From: an uncultured Bacteroidales bacterium | Lineage (GTDB): Bacteria; Bacteroidota; Bacteroidia; Bacteroidales; UBA932 | DNA: 64,000 nt | Assembly (NCBI GenBank): GCA_944326305.1 | Contig: CALVDL010000003.1 | Coordinates: forward strand, 1 to 64,000 | Direction: 5' to 3' | Shown: piece after piece, positions 17,398 through 26,598 of the stretch | How the letters are laid out: each line of letters begins with the position of its first letter | Numbering within the stretch: position 1 is the stretch's first letter | Program-made: the position numbers and the translations under genes | The notes under the pieces: model-generated | Told to the model about the DNA's origin: nothing | Seen by the model: only the letters and a program-made list of their open reading frames with translations | Databases searched by the model: none

Positions 17398-19133
17398 TAT
17401 TTTCTGTTGATTGCGTCCTTCCTTTCCTTGATACGCCGGTCAAGATCAGGTATTTCGTTATCAGTGTTCTTCATCTTTGCCTGGTTCCAGTATACCATCG
17501 CAAGGTCATACTCCTTCAGGGCAAACAGCACCTCCGCATAATGGTCCAGAATCACCACGCTGTCCTTCCCTCCGTACAGCATTGCATGCTTGAAAAGCGG
17601 CTTTGCCTCCTCCGGCCGGCCCATAAGATACAGTATCCACGCATATGTATCCAGGTATGTAGGGTTGTCCGGCTCCTGGTCTACCGTAATCTTGCTCATC
17701 GCCGCCGCCTTCTTGAGCTTCTTGCCCTCCATGCTCAGATAAAAGGCATAGTTGTTTAGCACCGGAGCATATGTAGCGTTGATTTTAAGGGCGCTTTCGT
17801 ATGCCTTGTAGGCTTTCGCGTTCTCCCCCATCTGATGGTACATGTCCCCCATCGTCGAGTATGCGGTCAGGGACTTCAGGCTGTCTCCCGCGGCGGAGGA
17901 GAGGATTGTCCTGCAGTTTTCGAGGACACGGCCGTAGTCTCCCTTGTTATAATGCGCCATGCTCGACATCTCCAGGAAGGCGGTCTCCTCCGGGAATTTC
18001 TTGAAGGCGGCTTCCGACTCCGCGGCAAGGGCGTCCCAGTCCTTTGTATACATGAGCACCTCAATATAGTTTGCGGCGGCCGACAGGCTTTCCGGATAAA
18101 TATCCATATTCTCCTTCAGGTATTTCAACGCTTCGGCCTCCCTGTCGGTACCGAAATAGTAGACCCCGGCGGTGACAAGCACCATGCTGTCTTTCGGATG
18201 TGCGGACACAGCATTGACTATCATGGTATCCACCCTTGACATGAATGTCTTGATGAACATAGGGTCGGACTGCTGCATGACGGCCTTAAGATAATCACAT
18301 TTCCCCGCAGAAGGGACAGTATCGTCGGACAGGAACTTATTGATGATAGAAAAATACTGGTCATACCTCCGGGTGATACGCAGGGTCTCGGCCTTGCCCA
18401 GGACGGCAGGGGCGAACCCGGGCTCCAGGTCCAGGGCCTCGTCATAGTATTTCAGCGCTGTGGAATCATTGTACATCGACATCTGGTAGTCCCCCAGCAT
18501 AGAAAGCACCTGCGGTGAGGAATATTCCCTGTTGAACTCCTCCAGGCTTTCATAGGCTTCCTTCTGTTTCCCGAGGCGGGCAAGAAGCTGGAATCGCGTC
18601 ATGGCCGTAGCCTCGTTCTTCCCCGAGACAGCCTCTATCTGCGAAAGCGTATTCAGGGCCTTGTCAGGCTGCCCTTCGGCAAAATACAGGTCTATGAGAC
18701 TGTAATAGAGGTCTGTCTTTTTCGGAAAATCCTTGAGAAGGTCCTCATACATGGCTATCGTGAGCTCCTTCCTGTCAGAGGCGGAATATACAAGCGCGAG
18801 GCGGTACCGGTACCAGAAATTCATGGTGTCGAGCTGCACCGCTGTCTTGAGCTCCTTTTCCGCAAGGGCGAAGTCCTTCCGGCAGAAGGCCGAAAGACCG
18901 AGATAATAATGGGCGGCATCATTGTCCGGGACTGAGGCAACCACATCTTCAAGAATTTCAGATGCACCGGCAAAATCCTGGGAATTGTATTTCTCCACCG
19001 CAGATATTACCTGGTTCTCATAGTAGCTCTTGTCTTTCTTCTGGCCGGAAGCCGTAAAGTCAGCTGCAAGAAAAAACATGCAGAGGGCAACCGGGAGTAT
19101 GATACGGATATGTCTTGAGTTTTCCATTGTCAT
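17397..19133 (-). CDS. TPR-repeat exported protein
   Basis: A signal peptide of about 25 residues (ending near ASGQ) precedes about 550 residues of tandem TPR-like helices, such as AAHYYLGLSAF and APVLNNYAFYLSMEGKKL. The protein is probably periplasmic or attached to the outer membrane and acts as a scaffold. It is co-transcribed and translationally coupled with the EnvC-like gene, so a role in envelope division or wall remodelling is a fair inference. The start is placed at 19133 (alternatives 19127 and 19142). The frame stays open far upstream, but the -7 box at 19183-19190 makes longer forms unlikely. Confidence 0.82.
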   Translation of the reverse strand: MTMENSRHIRIILPVALCMFFLAADFTASGQKKDKSYYENQVISAVEKYNSQDFAGASEILEDVVASVPDNDAAHYYLGLSAFCRKDFALAEKELKTAVQLDTMNFWYRYRLALVYSASDRKELTIAMYEDLLKDFPKKTDLYYSLIDLYFAEGQPDKALNTLSQIEAVSGKNEATAMTRFQLLARLGKQKEAYESLEEFNREYSSPQVLSMLGDYQMSMYNDSTALKYYDEALDLEPGFAPAVLGKAETLRITRRYDQYFSIINKFLSDDTVPSAGKCDYLKAVMQQSDPMFIKTFMSRVDTMIVNAVSAHPKDSMVLVTAGVYYFGTDREAEALKYLKENMDIYPESLSAAANYIEVLMYTKDWDALAAESEAAFKKFPEETAFLEMSSMAHYNKGDYGRVLENCRTILSSAAGDSLKSLTAYSTMGDMYHQMGENAKAYKAYESALKINATYAPVLNNYAFYLSMEGKKLKKAAAMSKITVDQEPDNPTYLDTYAWILYLMGRPEEAKPLFKHAMLYGGKDSVVILDHYAEVLFALKEYDLAMVYWNQAKMKNTDNEIPDLDRRIKERKDAINRK

Positions 19134-19182
19134 CCTGTTCATTTCCGGATAATTACATTTTTGTCTCCGGATGCGCATCTTG

Positions 19183-19190
19183 CAAAAATA
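19183..19190 (-). promoter_or_regulatory. -7 box of the TPR-envC operon
   Basis: The minus strand reads TATTTTTG about 50 bp before the TPR start. No good TTTG lies at the -33 distance. It forms a divergent pair with the sigma-factor promoter 33 bp away. Confidence 0.5.
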
Positions 19191-19222
19191 GTACTTTTCT
19201 GGCAAATGTCTGATTTTTTGTT

Positions 19223-19230
19223 TATGTTTG
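19223..19230 (+). promoter_or_regulatory. -7 box of the ECF sigma operon
   Basis: TATGTTTG lies 73 bp before the proposed sigma start. The upstream TTTTC near 19194-19198 is only a loose match to a -33 element. Confidence 0.45.
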
Positions 19231-19302
19231 GCAAAACAAATGCGGCCGATGCAACGTTTTACATTTTCTGTGCATCTGTTCAGTCGCATGGTTGATTGAG
19301 TT

Positions 19303-19872
19303 TTGCGAACCGATTTGAGTGACAGTACCGTGACCGGAACCTCAGAGCAGAAATTGATTGATCTGTGCATAAAGGGAGACAGGGCTGCCCAGAGGGCTTT
19401 ATATGACCAGCTGGCGTCCCGCATGTTTCCCGTATGTATCCGGTATGTGGGAGACCGCTCTGTCGCGCAGGACATCCTCCAGGAAGGGTTCATAGCACTG
19501 TTCTCGAAGCTGGATAGCTACAAGGGAAACGGATCCTTCGAGGGGTGGGCGAGAAAGATCTTTGTGAACACTGCACTCATGTATCTGAGGAAAAAGGATG
19601 CCCTGAAAATGAGCGACGAACTGGAGAACGCCCGCGGGCTCAGTACAGGCATGGCGTCCCCGATGGAGAATATAGGGTACCAGGAGCTGATGAAGCTCAT
19701 AACGGCCCTGCCGCCCGGTTTCCGCACAGTATTCAATATGTATGTAGTAGAGGGGTACTCGCACAAGGAGATCGCGGAAATGCTCAACATCACGGAGACG
19801 ACATCAAGGACACAGCTCAGCAGGGCGAGAGTGTGGCTGCAAAGTAAAATTAAAGAACAGGAAAATGTTTAA
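19303..19872 (+). CDS. ECF-family RNA polymerase sigma factor
   Basis: The protein has sigma region 2 (IRYVGDRSVAQDILQEGFIA, then SFEGWARKIFVN) and region 4 (PPGFRTVFNMYVVEGYSHKEIAE), with the final helix-turn-helix. The total is about 189 residues, normal for the family. No ATG exists upstream of residue 41 because a stop lies at 19297-19299, so initiation must use a rare codon: TTG at 19303, or the next TTG at 19315. The stop overlaps the next gene by 8 bases, and that gene supplies the likely anti-sigma partner. Confidence 0.9.
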   Translation: MRTDLSDSTVTGTSEQKLIDLCIKGDRAAQRALYDQLASRMFPVCIRYVGDRSVAQDILQEGFIALFSKLDSYKGNGSFEGWARKIFVNTALMYLRKKDALKMSDELENARGLSTGMASPMENIGYQELMKLITALPPGFRTVFNMYVVEGYSHKEIAEMLNITETTSRTQLSRARVWLQSKIKEQENV

Positions 19873-21157
19873 CGACGAGGAAAAATTCGACCTGAAGATA
19901 AGATCGGTCCTTGAGGGCGGCCGGGAGGAAGTCCCGGACCATATCTGGGACCGTATCGAGGCGCGTCTTGACGGGGCGACCCCGTCTGCCGTGCCGCATA
20001 AAAGGGACAGGCACGTCCTCATGCTATGGCTCCGCAGGGCCGGCACCGGCATCGCCGCAGCCGCCGCGATAACCGGAGCATTCATATTCAGCGGCCTTCT
20101 GGACCGTAAAAACTCTCCTGAAATACAGTATTCCTCCCCGATAGCAGTCGTAGAAGACAATGATACCACAGGCAGGTCCGGAACAGGCATAGACAATGTG
20201 CTGATAGCACAGGCCGCTCCGGAAGAGGCCGCCCACGCACATGACGCCGCCCTGATGAGGCCGTCAGGGATAACGGACGCACAGATGCAGGAAGGAATCC
20301 CGGGCCAGGGGTCTGACATTGCCGCCGGAGAGGAAGAAGTCTCTGCAGAAACCCTTTCAGAGCAGGCCATGACCGCCTCCCCGGCACCGGAAACAGCACC
20401 TGAACAGGAATCCGTCACAGGCGGCACGGAAAAGGCAGGCCAGGAGAAAGGGCAGGAAACGGAAGAAGAGAGTTTCAGCGACTTTTTCGAAGAAATGCCG
20501 GAAGACGGGGGCCGCCGCAGGATAAGGACCTCGCTCACAATTTCCGGAAACGCCATAAGCAACACCAATTCAGAGAATTCCAGCACCAGCTATATGATGG
20601 CGCCTGGATCCGGTTCGACAGGAATCCGGGAACTGGAGGAAGGGAACAACAGATTCGGCATACCTGTTTCAGTCGGAGCAGGAATAAAGCTCGGCTTCAC
20701 ACCGAAATGGTCCATGAGCATAGGGCTGAACTACTCGTTCCTGACAAGGACATTCGACGGAATATATACTGAAGAAGGCAAGAATCCGGTCGAATACAGC
20801 GACATAAGGAACTCCCAGCACTATGTGGGAATACCGGTGAATGTCTACTATAATATCGTACAGAAGAATTTCATCGACTTCTATGCATATGCAGGCGGAG
20901 CTGCCGAACTATGCGTCGCGAACAAATATACGGCAGATGACTCCGGACGCAACCTTTATTACAGAGGGGACACCGGTTCCGTCCAGCTGTCCGCAAATAT
21001 CGGTATCGGAGTGGAATTCTTACTCACAGACCATTTGGGGCTGTATATTGACCCGAGCCTGAGATATTATTTCAGGAACAGCAAGGCCCCGAAAAGCATC
21101 CGCACGGTACAGCCTCTGATGCTCGGCTTTGAAGCCGGTTTCCGCATCAGGCTTTAA
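19865..21157 (+). CDS. Membrane-anchored protein with outer-membrane beta-barrel domain (putative anti-sigma partner)
   Basis: The N-terminal 50 residues are soluble and charged (VPDHIWDRIEARL), followed by one transmembrane helix (about 57-78). Next comes an acidic, low-complexity stretch rich in Glu, Ala and Thr (about 90-210), then a C-terminal region of about 190 residues with alternating strands typical of a PorT/OmpA-like barrel. It overlaps the sigma gene by 8 bases. The N-terminus could hold the sigma factor while the barrel sits in the outer membrane, spanning the envelope. Databases usually call such proteins porin-family or outer-membrane beta-barrel. The signalling role is an inference. 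Confidence 0.7.
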   Translation: MFNDEEKFDLKIRSVLEGGREEVPDHIWDRIEARLDGATPSAVPHKRDRHVLMLWLRRAGTGIAAAAAITGAFIFSGLLDRKNSPEIQYSSPIAVVEDNDTTGRSGTGIDNVLIAQAAPEEAAHAHDAALMRPSGITDAQMQEGIPGQGSDIAAGEEEVSAETLSEQAMTASPAPETAPEQESVTGGTEKAGQEKGQETEEESFSDFFEEMPEDGGRRRIRTSLTISGNAISNTNSENSSTSYMMAPGSGSTGIRELEEGNNRFGIPVSVGAGIKLGFTPKWSMSIGLNYSFLTRTFDGIYTEEGKNPVEYSDIRNSQHYVGIPVNVYYNIVQKNFIDFYAYAGGAAELCVANKYTADDSGRNLYYRGDTGSVQLSANIGIGVEFLLTDHLGLYIDPSLRYYFRNSKAPKSIRTVQPLMLGFEAGFRIRL

Positions 21158-21207
21158 TAGCAGCCTTCCTCCTGCCTTCAGTCAAAGAAAGAATTCATGA
21201 CACCGGC

Positions 21208-22002
21208 CTATACTGCTACCGGGGCCTTGATAGCCGGCCACGGGTCATAACCTTCCAGAGAAAAGTCCTCATATCTGAAACTGAAGATATCCTTTACTTC
21301 AGGATTTAACTTCATGACAGGGAGCGGCCTGGGCTCGCGTGAGAGCTGCAGGGCCACCTGCTCGAAATGGTTCCTGTAGATATGTGTATCACCGGTAGTG
21401 TGGATGAACTCCCCGGGCTGCAGACCGCAGACCTGGGCTATCATCATGGTGAGCAGGGCATAGGAGGCTATGTTGAACGGCACTCCGAGGAACACGTCCG
21501 CGCTCCGCTGGTACAGCTGGCACGAGAGCTTTCCTTCCGCCACATAGAACTGGAACATGGTATGGCACGGAGGCAGGGCCATCCTGTCCACTTCCGCCAC
21601 ATTCCATGCGGAGACCAGCAGCCTTCTGCTGTCAGGAGTTTTCCTGATAGATTCTATTACATTTGACAGCTGGTCTATGGTGCTTCCGTCAGGGGCAGGC
21701 CAGCTGCGCCACTGGTGCCCGTAAACAGGGCCCAGGTCTCCGTTTTCATCGGCCCATTCGTCCCAGATGGACACTCCGTGGTCTTTTAGATACCTGATGT
21801 TGGTGTCTCCGGAAATGAACCAGAGAAGCTCATATATGATGGACTTCAGATGTACTTTCTTGGTAGTGAGAAGCGGGAAACCCGCGCCCAGGTCGAAGCG
21901 CATCTGGTATCCGAATATACTTTGCGTACCGACTCCGGTACGGTCTTCTTTCATCACCCCGTGCTCACGTATGTGCCGCAGGAGGTCGAGATACTGTTTC
22001 AT
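21208..22002 (-). CDS. thyA: Thymidylate synthase
   Basis: It methylates dUMP to dTMP using methylenetetrahydrofolate. The 264 residues are collinear with the classical ThyA. The nucleophile lies in [12 protein letters not shown], substrate contacts in [14 protein letters not shown] and in HIYRNH, and the N-terminal DRTGVGT loop is intact. folA, its usual partner in many Bacteroidales, lies 20 kb away at 42309. The gene follows the mrp terminator and probably has its own promoter. Confidence 0.96.
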   Translation of the reverse strand: MKQYLDLLRHIREHGVMKEDRTGVGTQSIFGYQMRFDLGAGFPLLTTKKVHLKSIIYELLWFISGDTNIRYLKDHGVSIWDEWADENGDLGPVYGHQWRSWPAPDGSTIDQLSNVIESIRKTPDSRRLLVSAWNVAEVDRMALPPCHTMFQFYVAEGKLSCQLYQRSADVFLGVPFNIASYALLTMMIAQVCGLQPGEFIHTTGDTHIYRNHFEQVALQLSREPRPLPVMKLNPEVKDIFSFRYEDFSLEGYDPWPAIKAPVAV

Positions 22003-22016
22003 CTGCAGATTTCATG

Positions 22017-22043
22017 AAAAGGTTCCGGGTAAGCCCCGGAACC
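22017..22043 (-). terminator. Intrinsic terminator of mrp
   Basis: On the minus strand a 9-bp G+C-rich stem GGTTCCGGG/CCCGGAACC is followed directly by TTTT. It lies 11 bp after the mrp stop and separates mrp from thyA. Confidence 0.75.
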
Positions 22044-22054
22044 GTGTTGGTGTA

Positions 22055-23122
22055 TTATTTCTTGCTGACTTCTTCAACGAGTTTTGAGGCAATGCCCATG
22101 AATGCCACTCCGTCAGGCCTGTCCGAGAGGGCGGCGGGCTCTCCGCTGTCGCCGCCTTCCCTGATGCTCTGGACGATAGGCACCTGCCCGAGCAGAGGGA
22201 TGCCGTATTTCGCGGCCATCTCAGTCCCTCCGTCCTTGCCGAAGATGTAGTACCTGTTGTCCGGAAGTTCCTCCGGTGTGAACCAGGCCATGTTCTCCAC
22301 CAGCCCGAAGATAGGCTTGCGGATGCTCTCATTACGGAACATGTTCACTCCTTTCTCCACATCGGCAAGGGCCACTGCCTGTGGGGTAGTGACTATCACA
22401 GCACCGCTCAAAGGTATGTCGTGCACCAGGCTGATATGGATGTCCCCTGTTCCCGGAGGCATGTCGATGAGAAGGAAGTCAAGCTCGCCCCAGCGTACCT
22501 GCAGGATCATCTGCTTGAGGGCGTTGCAAGCCATCGGCCCTCTCCAGATGAGGGCCTGCTCCGGAGAGGCGAAATATCCGATGGACATCCATTTCACCCC
22601 GTATTTCTCCAGAGGTATTATCACTTCCTTGTCCCCCTCCTGGAAAGCCTCGGGCATATCGTGCTCCGTGCCGGTCATCTTCGGTACTGAAGGCCCGTAT
22701 ACGTCGGCATCCGCGAGCCCGACCTTGTATCCGGCCCGGGCAAGGGCTATCGCCAGGTTCACCGCTACGGTGGACTTGCCTACACCTCCTTTGCCCGAGG
22801 CTACCCCGATGATGTGCTTAACATGCTCCAGCTCTTCGGTCCCGAGGTTGAGTCCCACCTGCTTCTTCTGGGCCTCTTCCTTGACTATGGCCTTGACTTC
22901 CACCTGCGTCCCTTCCGGGGCATGGCGGATGACTGCCGCCTTTGTGCTGCCTATGAGGTATTCAGCGAGCGGGTCGCGGTGTTTCGGGAAAGCGAGGGTG
23001 ACAGTGACTTTATTGTCTTCTATATCCACCTTTTCCACCATCCCGAGCTCCACGATGTTCCTGTCCCCTTTGCCGGGGTGCTGCACATCATAGAGCATTT
23101 TCATTATTTCGTTCTGTTTCAT
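22055..23122 (-). CDS. Mrp/ApbC-family iron-sulfur cluster carrier ATPase
   Basis: An N-terminal DUF59/MIP18-type domain (about 1-85) precedes a P-loop ATPase with the deviant Walker A GKGGVGKST and the LIDMPPGTGD segment. Family members carry Fe-S clusters. The CPxC motif that binds a bridging cluster in E. coli Mrp is absent: the equivalent place reads ENMAWFTPEELPDNRYY with no cysteine. The start at 23122 fits the family length. An alternative 11 codons upstream (23155) would overlap the peptidase stop as TAATG. It is the second gene of an operon with the S46 peptidase. Confidence 0.88.
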   Translation of the reverse strand: MKQNEIMKMLYDVQHPGKGDRNIVELGMVEKVDIEDNKVTVTLAFPKHRDPLAEYLIGSTKAAVIRHAPEGTQVEVKAIVKEEAQKKQVGLNLGTEELEHVKHIIGVASGKGGVGKSTVAVNLAIALARAGYKVGLADADVYGPSVPKMTGTEHDMPEAFQEGDKEVIIPLEKYGVKWMSIGYFASPEQALIWRGPMACNALKQMILQVRWGELDFLLIDMPPGTGDIHISLVHDIPLSGAVIVTTPQAVALADVEKGVNMFRNESIRKPIFGLVENMAWFTPEELPDNRYYIFGKDGGTEMAAKYGIPLLGQVPIVQSIREGGDSGEPAALSDRPDGVAFMGIASKLVEEVSKK

Positions 23123-23154
23123 TCCAATTTTCTTTTTTCTTCCCGGGCGGGACA

Positions 23155-25323
23155 TTACTTCACAATGGTCATTTCATCAAGCAGGTAGCCTGCCCCTCCG
23201 AACTTGTCGACGATAAAGAGCACATAGCGGATGTCCACATTGATGCACCGCTGGAGGTCCGGCTCGAACATGATGTCGCTGCTCATAGACTCCCAGTTTC
23301 CGTCGAAGGCGAGGCCGATCAGCTGCCCGTCCGCATTGAGCACGGGACTGCCGGAATTACCTCCGGTGATGTCGTTATTGGAAAGGAAGGCTACAGGCAT
23401 TTTGCCGTCAGGCATGGCGTACTGGCCGAAGTCCCTGTTTTTCCACAGTTCCTTAAGCTTTTCAGGGACAACAAATTCCCAGTTGTCAGGATCTTCTTTC
23501 TCCATCACGCCGTCGAGGGTCGTGTAATATTTGTAGATGACGGCATCCTTAGGGGAATATCCCTTTACATGCCCGTAGGTCAGTCTCATGGTAAAGTTTG
23601 CGTCAGGATATGACGGCTGGTCCTTTTTCCATTCCAGCTGGCCTGCGGTATATGCCTTGCGGCCTGCGGAAAGCAGGGAATCGCTGACGGAAATCTCCGG
23701 AAGGACGCTCCTGAGCACATCAGTGTATGACTTTGCGAGAGCCAGAGCCGGGTCTTCAAACACATCAGACGGCTTCATTGTCTTTATCGCTCCGGCAAGC
23801 TTTTCCTCCGAAGTGAAGATGCTGCAGGCAAACAGGGAGTCCACGTAAGAGGCGATATCCATTGTCCCGAAATCAGGGGCGATGCCCTTAAGGTAATATG
23901 CGGTGTCGATATTGTCCCTGTAATATTCCAGCATTGCCCTGGCTTCCTTGATATCCGTACCTGCGGAATAATCTTTATAGAGAGGGGCAACCGTAGCGAA
24001 CGCATCCTGGAAGGCAGCAAGGGTATCCCTGTTGTCCGTGGCATTGAGGGCGGTCTTTGCGGCATTGTTGAATATGGTGGCAAAGGTCGGGAGCTCTATC
24101 CTGTACACTGACTCCAGGGTAGTGGTATATATGCGGTTCGCCCCGGCTCCTGCCTCCACGCCTTTCCGTATGGTCTCGAGAGCCGAACCGTATTTTTCCC
24201 GGCGTTTCCCGTTCTCGTTAACCCAGGCGGTGAACTGCGCCTCCTCCTGTTCAGCCCTGCCGATGATGTCAAGCTTCGCAAACGCCTGCTTCATGCCTAT
24301 CCACTTTTTCCAGCCGTTTGAAGAGCTTGCATACTTGTTCGCATACTGGATCTTCACCTTTGGGTCCGCCAGCATGTCCTCCATCATGATATCCTGACGG
24401 ACAGTCCGGGCTGCAATGGCTATGTCCTGTTTCGCCAGCAGGTTCTTCAGCTCCGGCGAGGTGAAGAACCGGTTTGTCCTGCCAGGATACCCCATTATCA
24501 TGGTGTAGTCTCCGTCCTTAACCCCTTTCAGGGAGATGGCGAGGTGCTGCTTCGGAGAATAAGGGACATTGTCCGGAGAGTAGTCCGCAGGATTGTTGTC
24601 CTTGTCGGCATATACACGGAACATGGAGAAGTCCCCTGTGTGGCGCGGCCACATCCAGTTGTCGGTGTCTGCCCCGAACTTCCCTATGGAGGAAGGTGGC
24701 GCCCCGACGAAACGGATATCACGGAATGTCTTGTAGACAATCATATAGCGCACATTCTCATTGTAGAATGACTCGAATACCACCTTGCAGTGCGGATTGT
24801 CGCCTTCGGCCTCTTTCCTGAGCTCGTCTTCCTTTGCAGCCAGGGCCCTGGCCACCAGGCCCTCCACGTCAAGACTGTCCCGGTACTGTCTGCGGGCAGC
24901 CTTCTCGGTCTTCTGCATTATCGCTGTAACATCCGTCATGCCCTCAAGGAATGTCACCGTAAGCCCCTCACAAGGGAGCTCCTCGCTCCTGTTCATGGCC
25001 CAGTATCCGTCTGAAAGATAGTCATGCTCTACCGAACTGAGTTTCTGGATGCTGGCATAACCGCAATGGTGGTTGGTCACCAGAAGCCCTTCGGCCGATA
25101 TAATCTCCCCTGTACACCCGCCGCCGAACTGTACGACGGCATCCTTCAGGGAGGAATGGTTGATACTGTAGATCTGGTCTGCACTGAGCCTGCAGCCTTC
25201 AGCCTGCATCACCTTGATGTTCATTTTTTCCAGCAGAGGCAGCATCCACATGCCTTCATCCGCCTTAAGCCCTGCCGAAGAAAACACAGACAGGACCGCT
25301 ACTGCACAAAGAAATTTTCTCAT
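23155..25323 (-). CDS. S46-family dipeptidyl-peptidase, DPP7 type
   Basis: This is an exported serine exopeptidase that cuts dipeptides from peptide N-termini, important where peptides are a nutrient. The signal peptide ends near residue 21. The triad is His86 in NHHCGY, an Asp near 221 in TDNWMWPRH, and Ser657 in GGNSGSPV. The residue 18 positions after the serine is Gly (FDGNW). In DPP11, which prefers acidic P1 residues, this position is Arg, so DPP7-like specificity for hydrophobic P1 residues is predicted. The length is 722 residues. The start at 25323 begins the signal peptide, and the upstream open frame is not supported. Confidence 0.92.
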   Translation of the reverse strand: MRKFLCAVAVLSVFSSAGLKADEGMWMLPLLEKMNIKVMQAEGCRLSADQIYSINHSSLKDAVVQFGGGCTGEIISAEGLLVTNHHCGYASIQKLSSVEHDYLSDGYWAMNRSEELPCEGLTVTFLEGMTDVTAIMQKTEKAARRQYRDSLDVEGLVARALAAKEDELRKEAEGDNPHCKVVFESFYNENVRYMIVYKTFRDIRFVGAPPSSIGKFGADTDNWMWPRHTGDFSMFRVYADKDNNPADYSPDNVPYSPKQHLAISLKGVKDGDYTMIMGYPGRTNRFFTSPELKNLLAKQDIAIAARTVRQDIMMEDMLADPKVKIQYANKYASSSNGWKKWIGMKQAFAKLDIIGRAEQEEAQFTAWVNENGKRREKYGSALETIRKGVEAGAGANRIYTTTLESVYRIELPTFATIFNNAAKTALNATDNRDTLAAFQDAFATVAPLYKDYSAGTDIKEARAMLEYYRDNIDTAYYLKGIAPDFGTMDIASYVDSLFACSIFTSEEKLAGAIKTMKPSDVFEDPALALAKSYTDVLRSVLPEISVSDSLLSAGRKAYTAGQLEWKKDQPSYPDANFTMRLTYGHVKGYSPKDAVIYKYYTTLDGVMEKEDPDNWEFVVPEKLKELWKNRDFGQYAMPDGKMPVAFLSNNDITGGNSGSPVLNADGQLIGLAFDGNWESMSSDIMFEPDLQRCINVDIRYVLFIVDKFGGAGYLLDEMTIVK

Positions 25324-25463
25324 TGTATTATTATGTTTTTCATACTGATTCAACTGCACGGGCGCAAATATACACAGAAGCCGAGTGCAATGCAAACAGA
25401 CTTGTATGATTTGCATTGCCGAGGCGCTGGCCGGCCCATATAATGGAAACTTCCTTTCCCGAT

Positions 25464-26150
25464 TCAGAAAAGCGACGGCTCGAGTTCTTTAACATGGAAA
25501 CTCATCCTGTGGTGGGGTGTATAGCCGTACTTCCGGATGGCGTCGATATGCTCTTTTGTGGGGTATCCCATATTCCTTTCCCAGCCGTACTGCGGGTACT
25601 CCGAAGCTATCTTCCTCATGTATTCGTCCCTGTATGTCTTGGCGAGGACAGATGCCGCCGCTATCGGGGCGTATTTCCCGTCCCCTTTCACAATACACCG
25701 GAACGGTATGGCACCGTATTTCCCGGCCGCCACGGCATCTTCCGATGTGCTGTCCACATGTAAAGAAGCCTCCATCATGGCTACCCTGGAATACGGCAAG
25801 AACCTGTTCCCGTCGATTATCAGGAACTCCGGCGCCGTATCCAGGCTCAACACTGCCCTCCACATTCCGGCTATGGAGGCATTCAGAATGTTTATGGTAT
25901 CTATTTCCCTGGCACTGAGAGATTTGACCGCATATGATACGGCTTCCGCCTCTATCACATGCCGCAGATCCTCACGGGCTTTCGCTGTCATTTTCTTGGA
26001 ATCGTTCAGAAGCGGATGGTGAAAACCTTCAGGCAGGATGACGGCGGCAGCGAATACCGGCCCTGCCAGAGGTCCCCTGCCGGCCTCATCGCATCCGGCC
26101 TCTACAAGGCCGTCATTCAGATGGTTCAAGAGATGTATATTCCCATGCAT
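25464..26150 (-). CDS. rnhB: Ribonuclease HII
   Basis: It removes RNA from RNA/DNA hybrids and single ribonucleotides. The metal-binding motif is AGCDEAGRGPLAGPV, with the later aspartates in FLIIDGN and DSTSEDAV, and the family segment KGDGKYAPIAAASVLAK. The length of 228 residues is normal. An alternative GTG at 26174 would overlap the stop of the XRE gene upstream, giving eight extra codons. A TATCTTTG -7 box (26156-26163) sits only 5 bp before the ATG chosen here, so a leaderless transcript is possible as well as read-through from the XRE gene. Confidence 0.92.
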   Translation of the reverse strand: MHGNIHLLNHLNDGLVEAGCDEAGRGPLAGPVFAAAVILPEGFHHPLLNDSKKMTAKAREDLRHVIEAEAVSYAVKSLSAREIDTINILNASIAGMWRAVLSLDTAPEFLIIDGNRFLPYSRVAMMEASLHVDSTSEDAVAAGKYGAIPFRCIVKGDGKYAPIAAASVLAKTYRDEYMRKIASEYPQYGWERNMGYPTKEHIDAIRKYGYTPHHRMSFHVKELEPSLF

Positions 26151-26155
26151 GGACG

Positions 26156-26163
26156 CAAAGATA
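26156..26163 (-). promoter_or_regulatory. -7 box abutting the rnhB start
   Basis: TATCTTTG on the minus strand lies 5 bp before the ATG of rnhB. The box overlaps the region just after the XRE stop. A similar close arrangement occurs before folA. No -33 element is evident, and the box could be a chance match. Confidence 0.3.
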
Positions 26164-26170
26164 GGAAATT

Positions 26171-26584
26171 TCACCTCTGGATTTCCTTTTTAAGCATGAC
26201 GATTATCTCCTCCTTCGTCTTCACAAGATCCTCCAGAAGGGCTATCCGCTTTTCCTGGGCCATGACAGTCTGCTGAAGGGAGGCTATCGCCTCCCGGCTC
26301 TTCTTTTCTTTCTCCATACCCTCCTGGTAGTATTTCTCGCGCAGGTCCTCCAGGGTCCTGCCGTAATTCTCCGGAGGGGTATAACCCAGGACAAGTTCAT
26401 CGGCCGTCTTGTCAAGGATAGAGGCGATCCGCAGGAGATAATCATTCACAAGGGCTGTCTCTCCTGACTCGATGCGCCTGTATGCATTCCGGGAAATACC
26501 CATTCTGTCGGCCATTTCCTGCTGGGTCAGACCGAGCTGCTTCCGTATGGCGGTGATATTTTTCTTGACGGAGATGTTGTCCAT
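26171..26584 (-). CDS. XRE-family transcriptional regulator with coiled-coil tail
   Basis: Residues 5-60 form a helix-turn-helix of the HTH_3 type (IRKQLGLTQQEMADRMGISR, then YRRIESGETAL). The C-terminal half (about 80-137) is a predicted coiled coil with heptads (LEDLVKTKEEIIVMLKKEI), which should mediate dimerisation. The start at 26584 lies 25 bp after a TACTTTTG -7 box (26609-26616). A palindrome over the predicted start of transcription suggests self-repression. The gene is co-transcribed with rnhB and divergent from the small gene at 26796. Confidence 0.85.
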   Translation of the reverse strand: MDNISVKKNITAIRKQLGLTQQEMADRMGISRNAYRRIESGETALVNDYLLRIASILDKTADELVLGYTPPENYGRTLEDLREKYYQEGMEKEKKSREAIASLQQTVMAQEKRIALLEDLVKTKEEIIVMLKKEIQR

Positions 26585-26598
26585 TCTTGAGATTGGTA

